Shown: positions 23,996 to 31,567, counted from the stretch's first letter. The stretch is DNA of 32,036 nucleotides from Candidatus Pullichristensenella stercoripullorum (GCA_018712885.1 DVGE01000003.1:1-32036); one strand, 5' to 3'. The notes: generated from the letters alone by a model not told the origin. Program-made: numbers and translations.

Positions 23996-24991
23996 TCAAC
24001 GCTTCGGTTCTTCCAGCGTCAGGTGCGGATATTTGTCCACCCAGCGGAGGTAATGATCAAAACTCTTTTGCAGATCAAATTGAGGCACAAAACCCGTGTC
24101 CTCCCGCATCCGCGTCATGTCAAACATTCCGTTGTCCTTGACGGCGTGGAAACGCACCGTGCTGTTTTCAAAATTCCCCACAGTAAAATCAAAGCCGTTA
24201 TAATGCCTTTTGAGCAGCTCGCACCACTGGCGGATCGACCAGCGATAGACGGAGCCGCAGTTGTATGCAAAGTGGCGGGGCGCAGCGGCCGTGAGGAGCG
24301 CGGCGACTGCAAGGCCGCAATCCTTGCCATATACCCAGCCCGTACACGCTTCCTTTGCCAGTATGACGCGCTCCCCGGTCAGCGCCGCCTTCACGCACTG
24401 ATAGGGCACGCTGAGCGTATCGCGCACGCCGGTGCGGTATTCCCAAGCGCCGAACACATCCCCAAGGCGGAGGGCGACGATATCCATTCCGTGCAGCTCG
24501 CGATAGCGCCTTACAAGATTTTCTGTCGCAAACTTGCTGAGCTCATAAGTCGTATGAGGGTTCTTAGGCGCCGACTCATAGACGGGATCGCAGTTCTGCG
24601 AGGCGTCTCCATATACTGCGACGGAGCTGACGTACACAAAGCGCTTGACATTATGCTCCCGAGCCGCCTCCAGCGTAGTGATGGTGCCCAACACATTGAC
24701 ACGGATCACCGAGGCCATATCCTCCGTCTCGCGCGCAAGGCCGGGCGTGATGGCTGCCGCATGCACCACATAATCGATCTTTTCTTCGCGCAACACGTCC
24801 AGCAGACGCTGCTTGTCGCTCACATCGCCCTTCGCCCACCGCAGCTCTCCCGGCAGAGTGGACAACTCCTGGGCCGCTTCCTGCGGCATGGGTCTGCGGG
24901 AATAGACGACGACTTTATTGCCCGTTTCCAGCAGCGCTTCCGCAATGTTGATTCCTACAAATCCCGAACCGCCCGTCAACAATACCTTCAT
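23996..24991 (-). CDS. Extended SDR: NAD-dependent epimerase/dehydratase-family protein
   Basis: This 331-residue protein has the extended short-chain dehydrogenase fold: nucleotide motif LLTGGSGFVGINIAE, GDVSD, VVHAAA, VYVSSVAVYGD and the active-site TTYELSKF (Tyr-x-x-x-Lys). The family includes sugar-nucleotide epimerases but also dehydrogenases of free uronates and sugar acids. In an operon with a sugar ABC importer and a KDG-type kinase, oxidation or epimerisation of a free sugar (acid) is more likely than nucleotide-sugar work. Start: ATG at 24991 is eight bases from GGAGG (25000-25004); the in-frame ATG at 24997 would leave only two. It is cytoplasmic. The gene before it ends 20 bases upstream. 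Confidence 0.87.
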   Translation of the reverse strand: MKVLLTGGSGFVGINIAEALLETGNKVVVYSRRPMPQEAAQELSTLPGELRWAKGDVSDKQRLLDVLREEKIDYVVHAAAITPGLARETEDMASVIRVNVLGTITTLEAAREHNVKRFVYVSSVAVYGDASQNCDPVYESAPKNPHTTYELSKFATENLVRRYRELHGMDIVALRLGDVFGAWEYRTGVRDTLSVPYQCVKAALTGERVILAKEACTGWVYGKDCGLAVAALLTAAAPRHFAYNCGSVYRWSIRQWCELLKRHYNGFDFTVGNFENSTVRFHAVKDNGMFDMTRMREDTGFVPQFDLQKSFDHYLRWVDKYPHLTLEEPKR

Positions 24992-25011
24992 CTTCATTTC
25001 CTCCGACCGAT

Positions 25012-25716
25012 TCAGTCCTCATCGACAACCGCAAAGGCGCGAATCGGGGAACCGCTGCCGCCTTTGAGCTTCAAAGGCACGCCGTAGAATTCGAATTCGC
25101 CCCTGCCCAGCAGTTGATCGAGATTCACCAGCCATTCGAAATGGCTCAACCCCAAATCCCTGCAAGCGCGGTGGCTGGGGAACAGCTTGGTGTCCATCAC
25201 GTCCGTAGACGGGCCTTCGACGCCATGCATGATCGACCCGTGATCCTTCAGCCAGCGCACGACCTCCGGGGAAACCTCCGGATTCCTACGCAGCACCTCG
25301 TCGGTGGGGAAATATTTGTCATGTATACCATAATAAAATAAAACGATGTGCCCGTCAACCACGACGCCCGTCTTCTCCTGCGCGCGTTCCATGTCCTCAA
25401 CCGTGATCTTGCCGCGCTCGGGCACATGGCTCATGTCAAAGCAGACCGCCTTGCCAAAGAACAGCTCCAGGGGCATCTTATCGACGGTCAATCCGGTGGG
25501 CGACATATGGTAAAACGCGTCTACATGCGTGCCGATGTGCTCGATGATCGCCAGGTAGTTCCATGCCGAGGTGAAGGGATCGTCCGGCGTGCCGGTGCCC
25601 GACGCCTTGGTGTCTTCATGCGTCACCAGCGGCACATAAACGCTGCTTTGAAAATCCTTCTGGCATACCATGTTGTTTTTGATCTCCAGTGTCAAGTCAA
25701 TAACCTTTTTTGCCAT
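25012..25716 (-). CDS. Cyclase-family metal-dependent hydrolase
   Basis: This 234-residue protein belongs to the cyclase family (PF04199 type), which includes kynurenine formamidase and isatin hydrolase. The metal-binding signature HxGTHxDxxxH is present as EHIGTHVDAFYH, with DLTLEI near the N-terminus and SHRACRDLGLSHFEWLVN toward the C-terminus, where other members place further catalytic residues. Members hydrolyse amides, lactams, lactones or related bonds using Zn or Mn. No signal peptide. Start: ATG at 25716 begins the conserved domain. A strong hairpin (25760-25791) separates it from the ABC substrate-binding protein gene, 91 bases upstream. It may open a lactone or cleave a substituent of the imported sugar; the substrate is unknown. 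Confidence 0.87.
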   Translation of the reverse strand: MAKKVIDLTLEIKNNMVCQKDFQSSVYVPLVTHEDTKASGTGTPDDPFTSAWNYLAIIEHIGTHVDAFYHMSPTGLTVDKMPLELFFGKAVCFDMSHVPERGKITVEDMERAQEKTGVVVDGHIVLFYYGIHDKYFPTDEVLRRNPEVSPEVVRWLKDHGSIMHGVEGPSTDVMDTKLFPSHRACRDLGLSHFEWLVNLDQLLGRGEFEFYGVPLKLKGGSGSPIRAFAVVDED

Positions 25717-25759
25717 ACCTTTTCAGAGCCTTTCTTGCTATTATAGATTTTTTCATCGT

Positions 25760-25791
25760 GCGGGAGCCGCCGCCTTTCCGGCGGCTCCCGC
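25760..25791. other. Strong intercistronic hairpin after the substrate-binding protein gene
   Basis: A 13-bp perfect stem, GCGGGAGCCGCCG (25760-25772) with 25779-25791, loop CCTTTC. On the transcribed (minus) strand it is not followed by a T-tract, so it fits a 3'-end stabiliser or leaky attenuator between the transporter and enzyme parts of the operon. Confidence 0.7.
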
Positions 25792-25807
25792 GATTTTGAT
25801 GCCGTGA

Positions 25808-26785
25808 TTACTGCTCAATGACTTCTTCGGGGTTGAGCACATTCTGGATTTCCGGCTGATCGATGTTTTCCGCAGTAACATAGGTTACCGGAACCGAAAT
25901 CTGTTTTTCTACCTCTTCGCCCTGAATGACTTTGATCGCGTTCTCCGTCGCAGTGTAGCCAATCAGGAACGGATTCTGGGCAACCGCGCCCGTAATGATG
26001 CCTTCGCGAATGGAATCATGCATGTCCGCATTGGGATCGAAAGCGATGAACGTCAGCGCGCCGCCTTCTTCCTCCACGCCAAGCAGCGCGCCCGCGGAAG
26101 AACCCTCGTTGCAGGAGAACACAGCTTTAAGATCCGGGTTCGCAATCAGAAGATCCTGGAGGATGTTGTGGGTCTTGAAGCGATCGCCGTCGCCATAGAA
26201 CGGGCCAAGAATCTCATAGTTGGAGTTGCCATTCTCCGTAATCTTGTCGATAAAGCCCTGCGCGCGCCCGCCTTCCTGAACGGCGCCGGCCACGGCGGAA
26301 ATCACAGCGATCTTGCCGCCCTCTTCGCCCAACAGTTCAATCATCTTTTCACCCGCGAACATGCCGCCCGCATGATCGTCGGTGCTGACAGTGGAATAGG
26401 GGAAATCCGCATTGAGCTTGCCATCCATGATGATCACCGGAATGCCGTATTCCTCCTGCGCGGACTGCAGGACGGGGATCATGCCGTCGGGATCGACAGG
26501 GCTGATGACGATAGCGGCTACGCCGCGCTGAATGAAGTCCTCAACCAGCTTGATCTGGCCTTCCAAGTCCGTATCCGAAGCAGTCCCCTGAAAGTCGATG
26601 GTGTAGCCGTAATCGAGCCCCGCCTGCTGCGTGCCAATGCGCACATACTGCCAGTAGTCGTACAAGAGGGACTTGGGGATTACGGCGATCACCTGTTCGT
26701 CGGTCTGTTCCTCCGCCTGCGCGACAGCCGCGAACGAGCACAGCGCCAGGCACACGATCAGCGTCAGAGCCAACAGTTTCTTCAT
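25808..26785 (-). CDS. Sugar ABC transporter substrate-binding protein (RbsB-like)
   Basis: This 325-residue exported protein has a signal peptide (residues 1-24; MKKLLALTLIVCLALC, likely cut after VAQA) and a type I periplasmic-binding fold of the simple-sugar group: VIAVIPKSLLYDYWQYV, VEDFIQRGVAAIVISPVDP, VIIMDGKL, STDDHAGGMFAGEKM, and IAFDPNADM in the second lobe. It captures a sugar outside the membrane for the permease and ATPase encoded upstream. There is no good lipobox, which is unusual for a binding protein of a Gram-positive-type cell; another means of retention would be needed. Start: ATG at 26785 after an AGGAGA site; the open frame upstream is not coding-like. The permease gene ends 101 bases upstream. 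The closest known types bind ribose, galactose or related sugars. Confidence 0.9.
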   Translation of the reverse strand: MKKLLALTLIVCLALCSFAAVAQAEEQTDEQVIAVIPKSLLYDYWQYVRIGTQQAGLDYGYTIDFQGTASDTDLEGQIKLVEDFIQRGVAAIVISPVDPDGMIPVLQSAQEEYGIPVIIMDGKLNADFPYSTVSTDDHAGGMFAGEKMIELLGEEGGKIAVISAVAGAVQEGGRAQGFIDKITENGNSNYEILGPFYGDGDRFKTHNILQDLLIANPDLKAVFSCNEGSSAGALLGVEEEGGALTFIAFDPNADMHDSIREGIITGAVAQNPFLIGYTATENAIKVIQGEEVEKQISVPVTYVTAENIDQPEIQNVLNPEEVIEQ

Positions 26786-26886
26786 TGTTCTCTTCTCCTC
26801 CCGATTCTTGTTCACTATTTTCACAAGCTCCGCGACCAGCCGCCCTTGGGCCCCAAGGCAGCCGGTCGGCGAGCGCATGAGCCGCT

Positions 26887-27858
26887 TTAGCGTCGCTTGC
26901 TGCGGATGGAGTCCAGATAGACCGCGCCGATGATGACGATGCCAATGGCGATCCGCTGGTAGTAGTAGTTGATGCTCAACATGTTCAGGCCGTTGCTGAG
27001 GATGCCCATGATGAGCGCGCCCAACACCGTTCCTACGATGCTTCCCTGACCGCCGGCCATGCTGGTGCCGCCGATCACAGTGGCTGCAATCGCGTCCGTT
27101 TCGTAATTCTCACCTGCGTTTGGCTGACCCGAAATCACGCGCGAGGCGTAGATGATGCCCGCGACCGCCGCAAACGCGCTGCAAAGCATGTACATGCACT
27201 GCTTGATCTTCACCACGTCCACGCCCGACAGGTAGGCCGTGTTCTCATTGCTGCCCACGGCGAATACATGACGGCCGAATTTCGACTTGTGCAGCGTGAT
27301 ATAGGCGATCACGGCAAAGAAGAGCATGAACAGCACCGGCAGAGGGATCACATCCGCCAGCTTCCCGCCGCCAAAGATGTGGAATTCGTCGGGCAGCTGG
27401 GTGATTGGCACACCGTTGCAGATGATATAGACGATACCTCGGGCGATGCTCTGCATGCCCAACGTGACGATGAAGGGCGCGATGGTCGTGCGCGAGATGA
27501 TGAAGCCGTTGACCACGCCAAAGCACACGGCGATCAGCAGCGCCAGCACGATCGCCAGCGCCATGTGCATGCCTCCGGCCATAAAACTGGCCGCAGTGAT
27601 GCTGGAAATGGCCATAACCGAACCGACAGACAGGTCGATTCCGCCGCCGGTGATGACGACCGTCATACCCAGCGCGACCGTGGCGGAGATTGAGCTTTGC
27701 AGAAGAATATTCAGCAAGTTCCTCTGCGAAAGGAAGTTGTTCGCCTGGATTGAGAAAAATGCCATTAGTATGATCAGTCCAAGCAAAATGCCGGATTTGT
27801 TCTGGATTGCCTTGAACGCTTTTTTGCTGCGGAGTTCTTTGAGCCTGCTGCCTTCCAA
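26887..27858 (-). CDS. Sugar ABC transporter permease (RbsC-like)
   Basis: This 323-residue membrane protein has 8-10 hydrophobic helices and the marks of the ribose/galactose-type permease family: VALGMTVVITGGGIDLSVGS, FIVTLGMQSIARG, FAVGSNENTAYLSGV and the cytoplasmic coupling loop followed by AIAATVIGGTSMAGGQGSI. It forms the channel of the importer, probably as a homodimer. Start: TTG at 27858, with GAGGAGG eight bases upstream and no alternative of equal strength. It begins 13 bases after the ATPase gene ends, so the two are translated from the same transcript. Only one permease gene is present, as usual for this importer class. Confidence 0.92.
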   Translation of the reverse strand: MEGSRLKELRSKKAFKAIQNKSGILLGLIILMAFFSIQANNFLSQRNLLNILLQSSISATVALGMTVVITGGGIDLSVGSVMAISSITAASFMAGGMHMALAIVLALLIAVCFGVVNGFIISRTTIAPFIVTLGMQSIARGIVYIICNGVPITQLPDEFHIFGGGKLADVIPLPVLFMLFFAVIAYITLHKSKFGRHVFAVGSNENTAYLSGVDVVKIKQCMYMLCSAFAAVAGIIYASRVISGQPNAGENYETDAIAATVIGGTSMAGGQGSIVGTVLGALIMGILSNGLNMLSINYYYQRIAIGIVIIGAVYLDSIRSKRR

Positions 27859-27871
27859 GTCCTGCGCCTCC

Positions 27872-29380
27872 TCACCTTGCCGAGTAACTGTAGATCATTT
27901 CCTGCGTCAGATTGTCTTCGTCAGTATCCATGTCTCCCACCAGCCTGCCCTTGTTCATGATCAGCACCCTGTGGCTCACGCCGATGATTTCTGGCAGTTC
28001 TGAGGAGATAAAGATCACGCACACGCCTTTGGCCACCAGTTGATGAATGAGATGGTAAATTTCAATTTTTGCGCCGATGTCAATGCCGCGCGTGGGTTCG
28101 TCCATGATGAGCACGTCCACATCCGCGCACAGCCACTTGGCCAGAACGACTTTCTGCTGGTTCCCACCGCTGAGGTATTTCACGGTTTGGTGCCTGTTCG
28201 TCGCGCGCACGTGCAGGCGTTCCATCTGTTCGTCGGTCGCGCGCGCGGCCGCGCGTTCGCGAACCAGCCCAATGCGGTCGATGAATTTATCGTAGCTGGA
28301 AAGGACAACATTGTCCTGGATATCCAGATTGAGCATCAGGCCGTCCTTTTTGCGATCTTCCGTGGCGTAGCCCAACCTGTTGCGAATGGATCTGCTGGGC
28401 GAGCGCCTTTTTAGTGACACGCCGTTGACGACGACTTCGCCGCTGTCCGCAGGCAGTTTCCCGAAAATCGCGTGGGCGAGTTCCGTTCTGCCCGAGCCCA
28501 TCAGCCCCGCAATCGCCAGTATTTCGCCGCTGTACGCCGTAAAGCTGATATCGTGCAGCACACCCTTGATAGAAAGATTTTTGACCTCCAGCATCGGCTT
28601 GATGCGCTTGTGTTCCGGCTTGGGCGGGAAGTAAGCCGTTAGTTCACGGCCGACGATCTCCTTGGTCAGCTGTTCTTCCGTCGTTTCACACAACCGGTGC
28701 GAGGCGATGAACCTGCCGTCGCGCAGGACGGTCGTCCGATCCACGATCCTGCGGATGTCGCTCATGCGGTGCGACACCAGCACGATAGCCACACCCTGTT
28801 CTTTGAGCGAATTGATCACGCGGAAGAGTATCTCCGTCTCTTTTTCGGCGAGCGCCGCCGTCGGCTCGTCGAGGATCAGCAGCCGACAGTCATAAGAGAG
28901 GGATTTGGCGATCTCCACGAGCTGCTGTTCCGCAACGCTCAGACGCGAAACGCGCTCTTCCACGTCGATGTCGATTTCGAGCTTGCGCATGATCTCCCGT
29001 GCCTTGCGCGTGAGCAACTTTTCGTTGACGATGCCCAGCTTTTTCAGCGGCTCGCGCGCAATGAAGAGATTCTGCGCCACATTAAGCTCCGGCAGCAGGT
29101 TGAATTCCTGATGCACGATGCCAATGCTCTTTCCGTAGATGTCCGCAGGGCGGTGAATCGCCAGAGGCCGCCCCATATAGACGATCTCTCCCGCGTCCGC
29201 CTTCTCGACGCCGGTGATGATCTTGATGAGCGTCGATTTACCCGCGCCGTTCTCACCCATCAGGGCGAGCACTTCTCCCGCGCGGACATCCATGCACACA
29301 TCGTCCAGCACCTTAACGCCCGAATAAGTCTTGGTGATGTTTTTTGCACTGAGGATGATCCTGTTCTGTTCAAGCTCCAA
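27872..29380 (-). CDS. Sugar ABC transporter ATPase with two nucleotide-binding domains (RbsA/MglA-like)
   Basis: This 502-residue protein has two tandem ABC domains, standard for simple-sugar importers. Domain 1: Walker A GENGAGKST, Q-loop HQEFNL, signature-like LSVAEQQLVEIAKSL, Walker B LLILDEPTAAL, H-loop SHRM. Domain 2: degenerate Walker A AGLMGSGRTEL, signature YLSGGNQQKVVLAKWL, Walker B VLIMDEPTRGID and no H-loop His (ISSEL), the usual asymmetry of the family. Start: TTG at 29380, six bases after GGGAGGG (29387-29393); the frame is open further upstream, but that part overlaps the SDR gene. It begins 26 bases after the SDR stop. It drives import by the adjacent permease. Confidence 0.93.
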   Translation of the reverse strand: MELEQNRIILSAKNITKTYSGVKVLDDVCMDVRAGEVLALMGENGAGKSTLIKIITGVEKADAGEIVYMGRPLAIHRPADIYGKSIGIVHQEFNLLPELNVAQNLFIAREPLKKLGIVNEKLLTRKAREIMRKLEIDIDVEERVSRLSVAEQQLVEIAKSLSYDCRLLILDEPTAALAEKETEILFRVINSLKEQGVAIVLVSHRMSDIRRIVDRTTVLRDGRFIASHRLCETTEEQLTKEIVGRELTAYFPPKPEHKRIKPMLEVKNLSIKGVLHDISFTAYSGEILAIAGLMGSGRTELAHAIFGKLPADSGEVVVNGVSLKRRSPSRSIRNRLGYATEDRKKDGLMLNLDIQDNVVLSSYDKFIDRIGLVRERAAARATDEQMERLHVRATNRHQTVKYLSGGNQQKVVLAKWLCADVDVLIMDEPTRGIDIGAKIEIYHLIHQLVAKGVCVIFISSELPEIIGVSHRVLIMNKGRLVGDMDTDEDNLTQEMIYSYSAR

Positions 29381-29406
29381 TACGATCCCTCCCTTGAACG
29401 CGCCGA

Positions 29407-30165
29407 TCAGAGCATGACGTCGCCGGAATTGGGGCCGAGCGTCTGACCTGTGTACAAGTCGCCGTCCGGCTCGCTGGCGAGGAAAATGGCTGAGGGAACG
29501 ACCTCGTCGATCCTTCCAAAGCGCGGCAGCGCCAAGTCCGCTTTCTTTCGCACGCGCCATTCCTCGCTGACGCTGTCCATCATCTGCGTGTCGATCGGCC
29601 CTGGGGCGATACAGTTGCAGGTGATGCCGTACTTGCCCAGATCCCATGCCAGCGCCTTGGTCATACCGATGACGCCCGCTTTCGCCGCCGCGTAGTGGCA
29701 ATGATCCGTGCCGCCTTTCTGCGCGATCTGCGAGGATATGTTGATGATGCGACCGCTGCGCTGCTGAATCATGTAGGGCACAAAGTACTTGCAGGTCAAA
29801 AACTGGCTGCGCAGGTTCACCGCCATCATACGATCCCAGTCCGCCGACGTCATTTGCGTAATGGGCATCGGGTCTGTGATGCCCGCGTTGTTGAGCAATA
29901 TGTCGACGCGACCGAATTCACGCATCGTATTCTCCGCCAATTGCTTTACGACGTTCTCCTCTGAGATATCTCCCGGCGTCACCACGACGCGCACGCCGCA
30001 GGCCTCCAGTTCCCGCACAAAGCCGGCGACGCGCTCCGCATCTTCACCATAGATGTTGAGCGACAAATTGCAGCCTTCTTTTGCGAAGCCTTCAGGGAAT
30101 CCTCTGCTCATGCCTCTTCCAGATCCTGCGCCTGTAATCACCGCCACTTTGCCTTTTAGTTTCAT
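29407..30165 (-). CDS. Short-chain dehydrogenase/reductase (classical SDR)
   Basis: This 252-residue cytoplasmic enzyme has the classical SDR plan: cofactor motif TGAGSGRGMSRG, DIS near residue 68, NNAGITDP, catalytic Ser in INISSQIAQKG, and Tyr/Lys in HYAAAKAG, followed by NCIAPGPIDT. The C-terminal GDLYTGQTLGPNSGDVML resembles the usual YVTGQ..xVxGG end but is altered. SDRs of this type oxidise hydroxyl groups of sugars, sugar acids or alcohols with NAD(P). It is the first gene of the long catabolic operon. Start: ATG at 30165, preceded by GGAGG. It probably performs the first or second oxidation of the imported substrate. Confidence 0.9.
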   Translation of the reverse strand: MKLKGKVAVITGAGSGRGMSRGFPEGFAKEGCNLSLNIYGEDAERVAGFVRELEACGVRVVVTPGDISEENVVKQLAENTMREFGRVDILLNNAGITDPMPITQMTSADWDRMMAVNLRSQFLTCKYFVPYMIQQRSGRIINISSQIAQKGGTDHCHYAAAKAGVIGMTKALAWDLGKYGITCNCIAPGPIDTQMMDSVSEEWRVRKKADLALPRFGRIDEVVPSAIFLASEPDGDLYTGQTLGPNSGDVML

Positions 30166-30221
30166 CGTTTCGCCTCCGGTTTCTCCCGCTTTGATGATCT
30201 GTCATGCATCATTTACACGAA

Positions 30222-30234
30222 TCATCATTGATGA
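30222..30234. promoter_or_regulatory. Candidate operator dyad of the catabolic operon
   Basis: TCATCA-T-TGATGA, a 13-bp perfect dyad lying 11 bases downstream of the -10 box (30245-30250), so in or near the start of the transcript. Location suits a repressor site; the FCD-domain regulator is the obvious candidate. Confidence 0.45.
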
Positions 30235-30244
30235 GCTTGATAGA

Positions 30245-30273
30245 ATAATAGCATATATATTTTCTCTTGTCAA
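30245..30273 (-). promoter_or_regulatory. Promoter of the catabolic operon
   Basis: On the minus strand TTGACA (30268-30273), 17-bp spacer, TATTAT (30245-30250), in a strongly AT-rich stretch (30236-30345). The SDR start is 80 bases downstream. Confidence 0.85.
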
Positions 30274-30361
30274 TATATATTTTGACCAAATAATCATTTA
30301 TTCAGAATACAAATTATATTATATGTCCTATTTTTTACAATTATCTATACAGTATATGGAT

Positions 30362-30982
30362 TTACCACTCTTCTATAATGAGTTGTATAGTGGTGTGAAC
30401 GCCTTCTATCTCTTCCACAAAGGTGATGACGAATAAAAAAGACGCGGAAGTAAAGCTTGCTCTAGCGTTGGGGGATCTCAATGCTGCGGACGCGCCCCGC
30501 CATTCAGCGAGACGGCGTTCCTCCCGCTGAGAAAATGTCATCGCAATGCCGCCGTCGCCGAGCGCCTCCTCCATGCCGACAAGGGCGTCTGTTCTACCAC
30601 GGCGTGTATACTTCCACAAATTGGAACCGTAGAAAACAACGATCTGCTCGCCCTGATAGAGCGCGATATCGCTGGAGCGCGCGGCGGTCTGTCTGCCTTC
30701 GGCGGGCAGAACCGCTTCCAAGGCGCCGACCTTTTCAAAGCCGCCGTAATCGCGCGTTTCGACGGTCAGCGGCGTTGCCTGCGCGTCCGCCGCAGCGTTT
30801 TCTTCCAGCTTCACAGCAAAATTCCCGTCGCCGATCTGCACGTTTATTTTCATCGCCGCCCCTTCGTTTCCTCTACCCGCCGTGCGCGGCGCTTTCCTCA
30901 GACTGACGTCCGCCGATGCACCATTGGACGGCAACGCCGCGAGCAAAAGACCGATCAGCGTATAAAGACACCTGCCGCGCAC
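30362..30982 (-). CDS. Cyclophilin-like fold protein, possibly exported, with odd C-terminal tail
   Basis: This 206-residue frame contains a cyclophilin-like domain (about 44-153): MKINVQIGDGNFAVKLEEN, SSDIALYQGEQIVVFYGSN, WKYTRRGRTD and EEALGDGGIAMTFS. The domain is a small beta barrel of unknown function common in gut Bacillota. Two starts are possible: GTG at 30982 after GAAAGGAAG, giving a signal-like LYTLIGLLLAALPSNGASA, or ATG at 30853 after AAGGGG, giving only the domain. The last ~50 residues match nothing known and may be read-through after loss of the normal stop. It lies among decayed genes at the island's right edge and may itself be decaying. Confidence 0.6.
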   Translation of the reverse strand: MRGRCLYTLIGLLLAALPSNGASADVSLRKAPRTAGRGNEGAAMKINVQIGDGNFAVKLEENAAADAQATPLTVETRDYGGFEKVGALEAVLPAEGRQTAARSSDIALYQGEQIVVFYGSNLWKYTRRGRTDALVGMEEALGDGGIAMTFSQREERRLAEWRGASAALRSPNARASFTSASFLFVITFVEEIEGVHTTIQLIIEEW

Positions 30983-31094
30983 GCTTTTCTTCCTTTCGAT
31001 TTTTTGAAGTGCCGGGAAGTCCGGCCCTCTCCCCGTCTTCCATGCGCAGATCGCCTTCGAGGGCTGGCCGCGAGCGCATACCGTGTCGTTCGCG

Positions 31095-31336
31095 CCCTCA
31101 ATATCGCGATGCCTGCGCCTACGGCCGGCATGCTGCCGCGCAACGGATCTTTGACGCCCGCCGCTGGAGAGGTGATAGTTGCGTCCACTTCGGAGCGCTC
31201 GAATGTCAGTCAGGTCGGCGTCGATCATTCCGCAGTTGATGAGTTTCAGGCCCTTGCAGTAGCACAGCGGCTGCGTGCCGATGATTTTGCAGTTCCAAAC
31301 GTCACGTTTTATCGGTGAAATCGCTGGCTCCCACAA
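31095..31336 (-). pseudogene. DUF3737-type beta-helix protein, C-terminal fragment with frameshift
   Basis: From 31336 the minus strand reads VWNCKIIGTQPLCYCKGLKL then INCGMIDADL, a repeat pattern of the DUF3737 right-handed beta-helix family. The frame is then broken by a tandem TGAC duplication (31205-31212). Removing four bases restores TFERSEVDATITSPAAGVKD, which continues the family pattern. Similarity fades near 31095. The N-terminal two thirds are missing. In gut Bacillota this family often occurs near cyclophilin-like genes, which fits the gene at 30362-30982. Inactive. Confidence 0.65.
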
Positions 31337-31342
31337 AAGCGT

Positions 31343-31567
31343 CTAAGGGTGTCGGCATAGTTGGCGCGCGTCCGCGGCCGCGCCCTTGACCTGCACGTCT
31401 TCCCAGGCGAGGATGGCGGTGAGATAGAGGTGAAAACCCGGTTCGACAAAGCAGGCTCCCATGTCCTCAGTGAACGACATGCGGCCAGGAGCGTTTCCCT
31501 CTTCCAACTGGTACAGTACGCGGGTCAAAATGGCATCGATTTTGACAGTGAAATCCTGCCGGGGCGC
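31343..31567 (-). pseudogene. Unidentified gene fragment
   Basis: An open minus-strand frame, cut at 31567 by the start of the right-hand repeat, reads DFTVKIDAILTRVLYQLEEG then MSFTEDMGACFVEPGFHLYL and LTAILAWEDVQVKG before a stop at 31343. The residue mix looks like real protein (aromatic and hydrophobic strands), but no start or ribosome site is seen and I recognise no family. It is most likely the tail of a gene truncated when the repeat junction formed. Confidence 0.4.

Noticed and set aside
25757..25791. Complete intrinsic terminator inside the catabolic operon
   Set aside because: The T-tract lies on the plus-strand side; the minus-strand transcript continues into an A-rich stretch, so it is listed as a hairpin.
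27872..29701. 609-codon version of the sugar ATPase gene
   Set aside because: The extra N-terminal part overlaps the SDR gene in another frame; the TTG at 29380 has a strong ribosome site and gives the normal family length.
30362..31336. A single 324-residue protein on the minus strand
   Set aside because: It would join the first part of a DUF3737 fragment, out-of-frame sequence after the TGAC duplication, and a separate cyclophilin-like gene that has its own ribosome sites.
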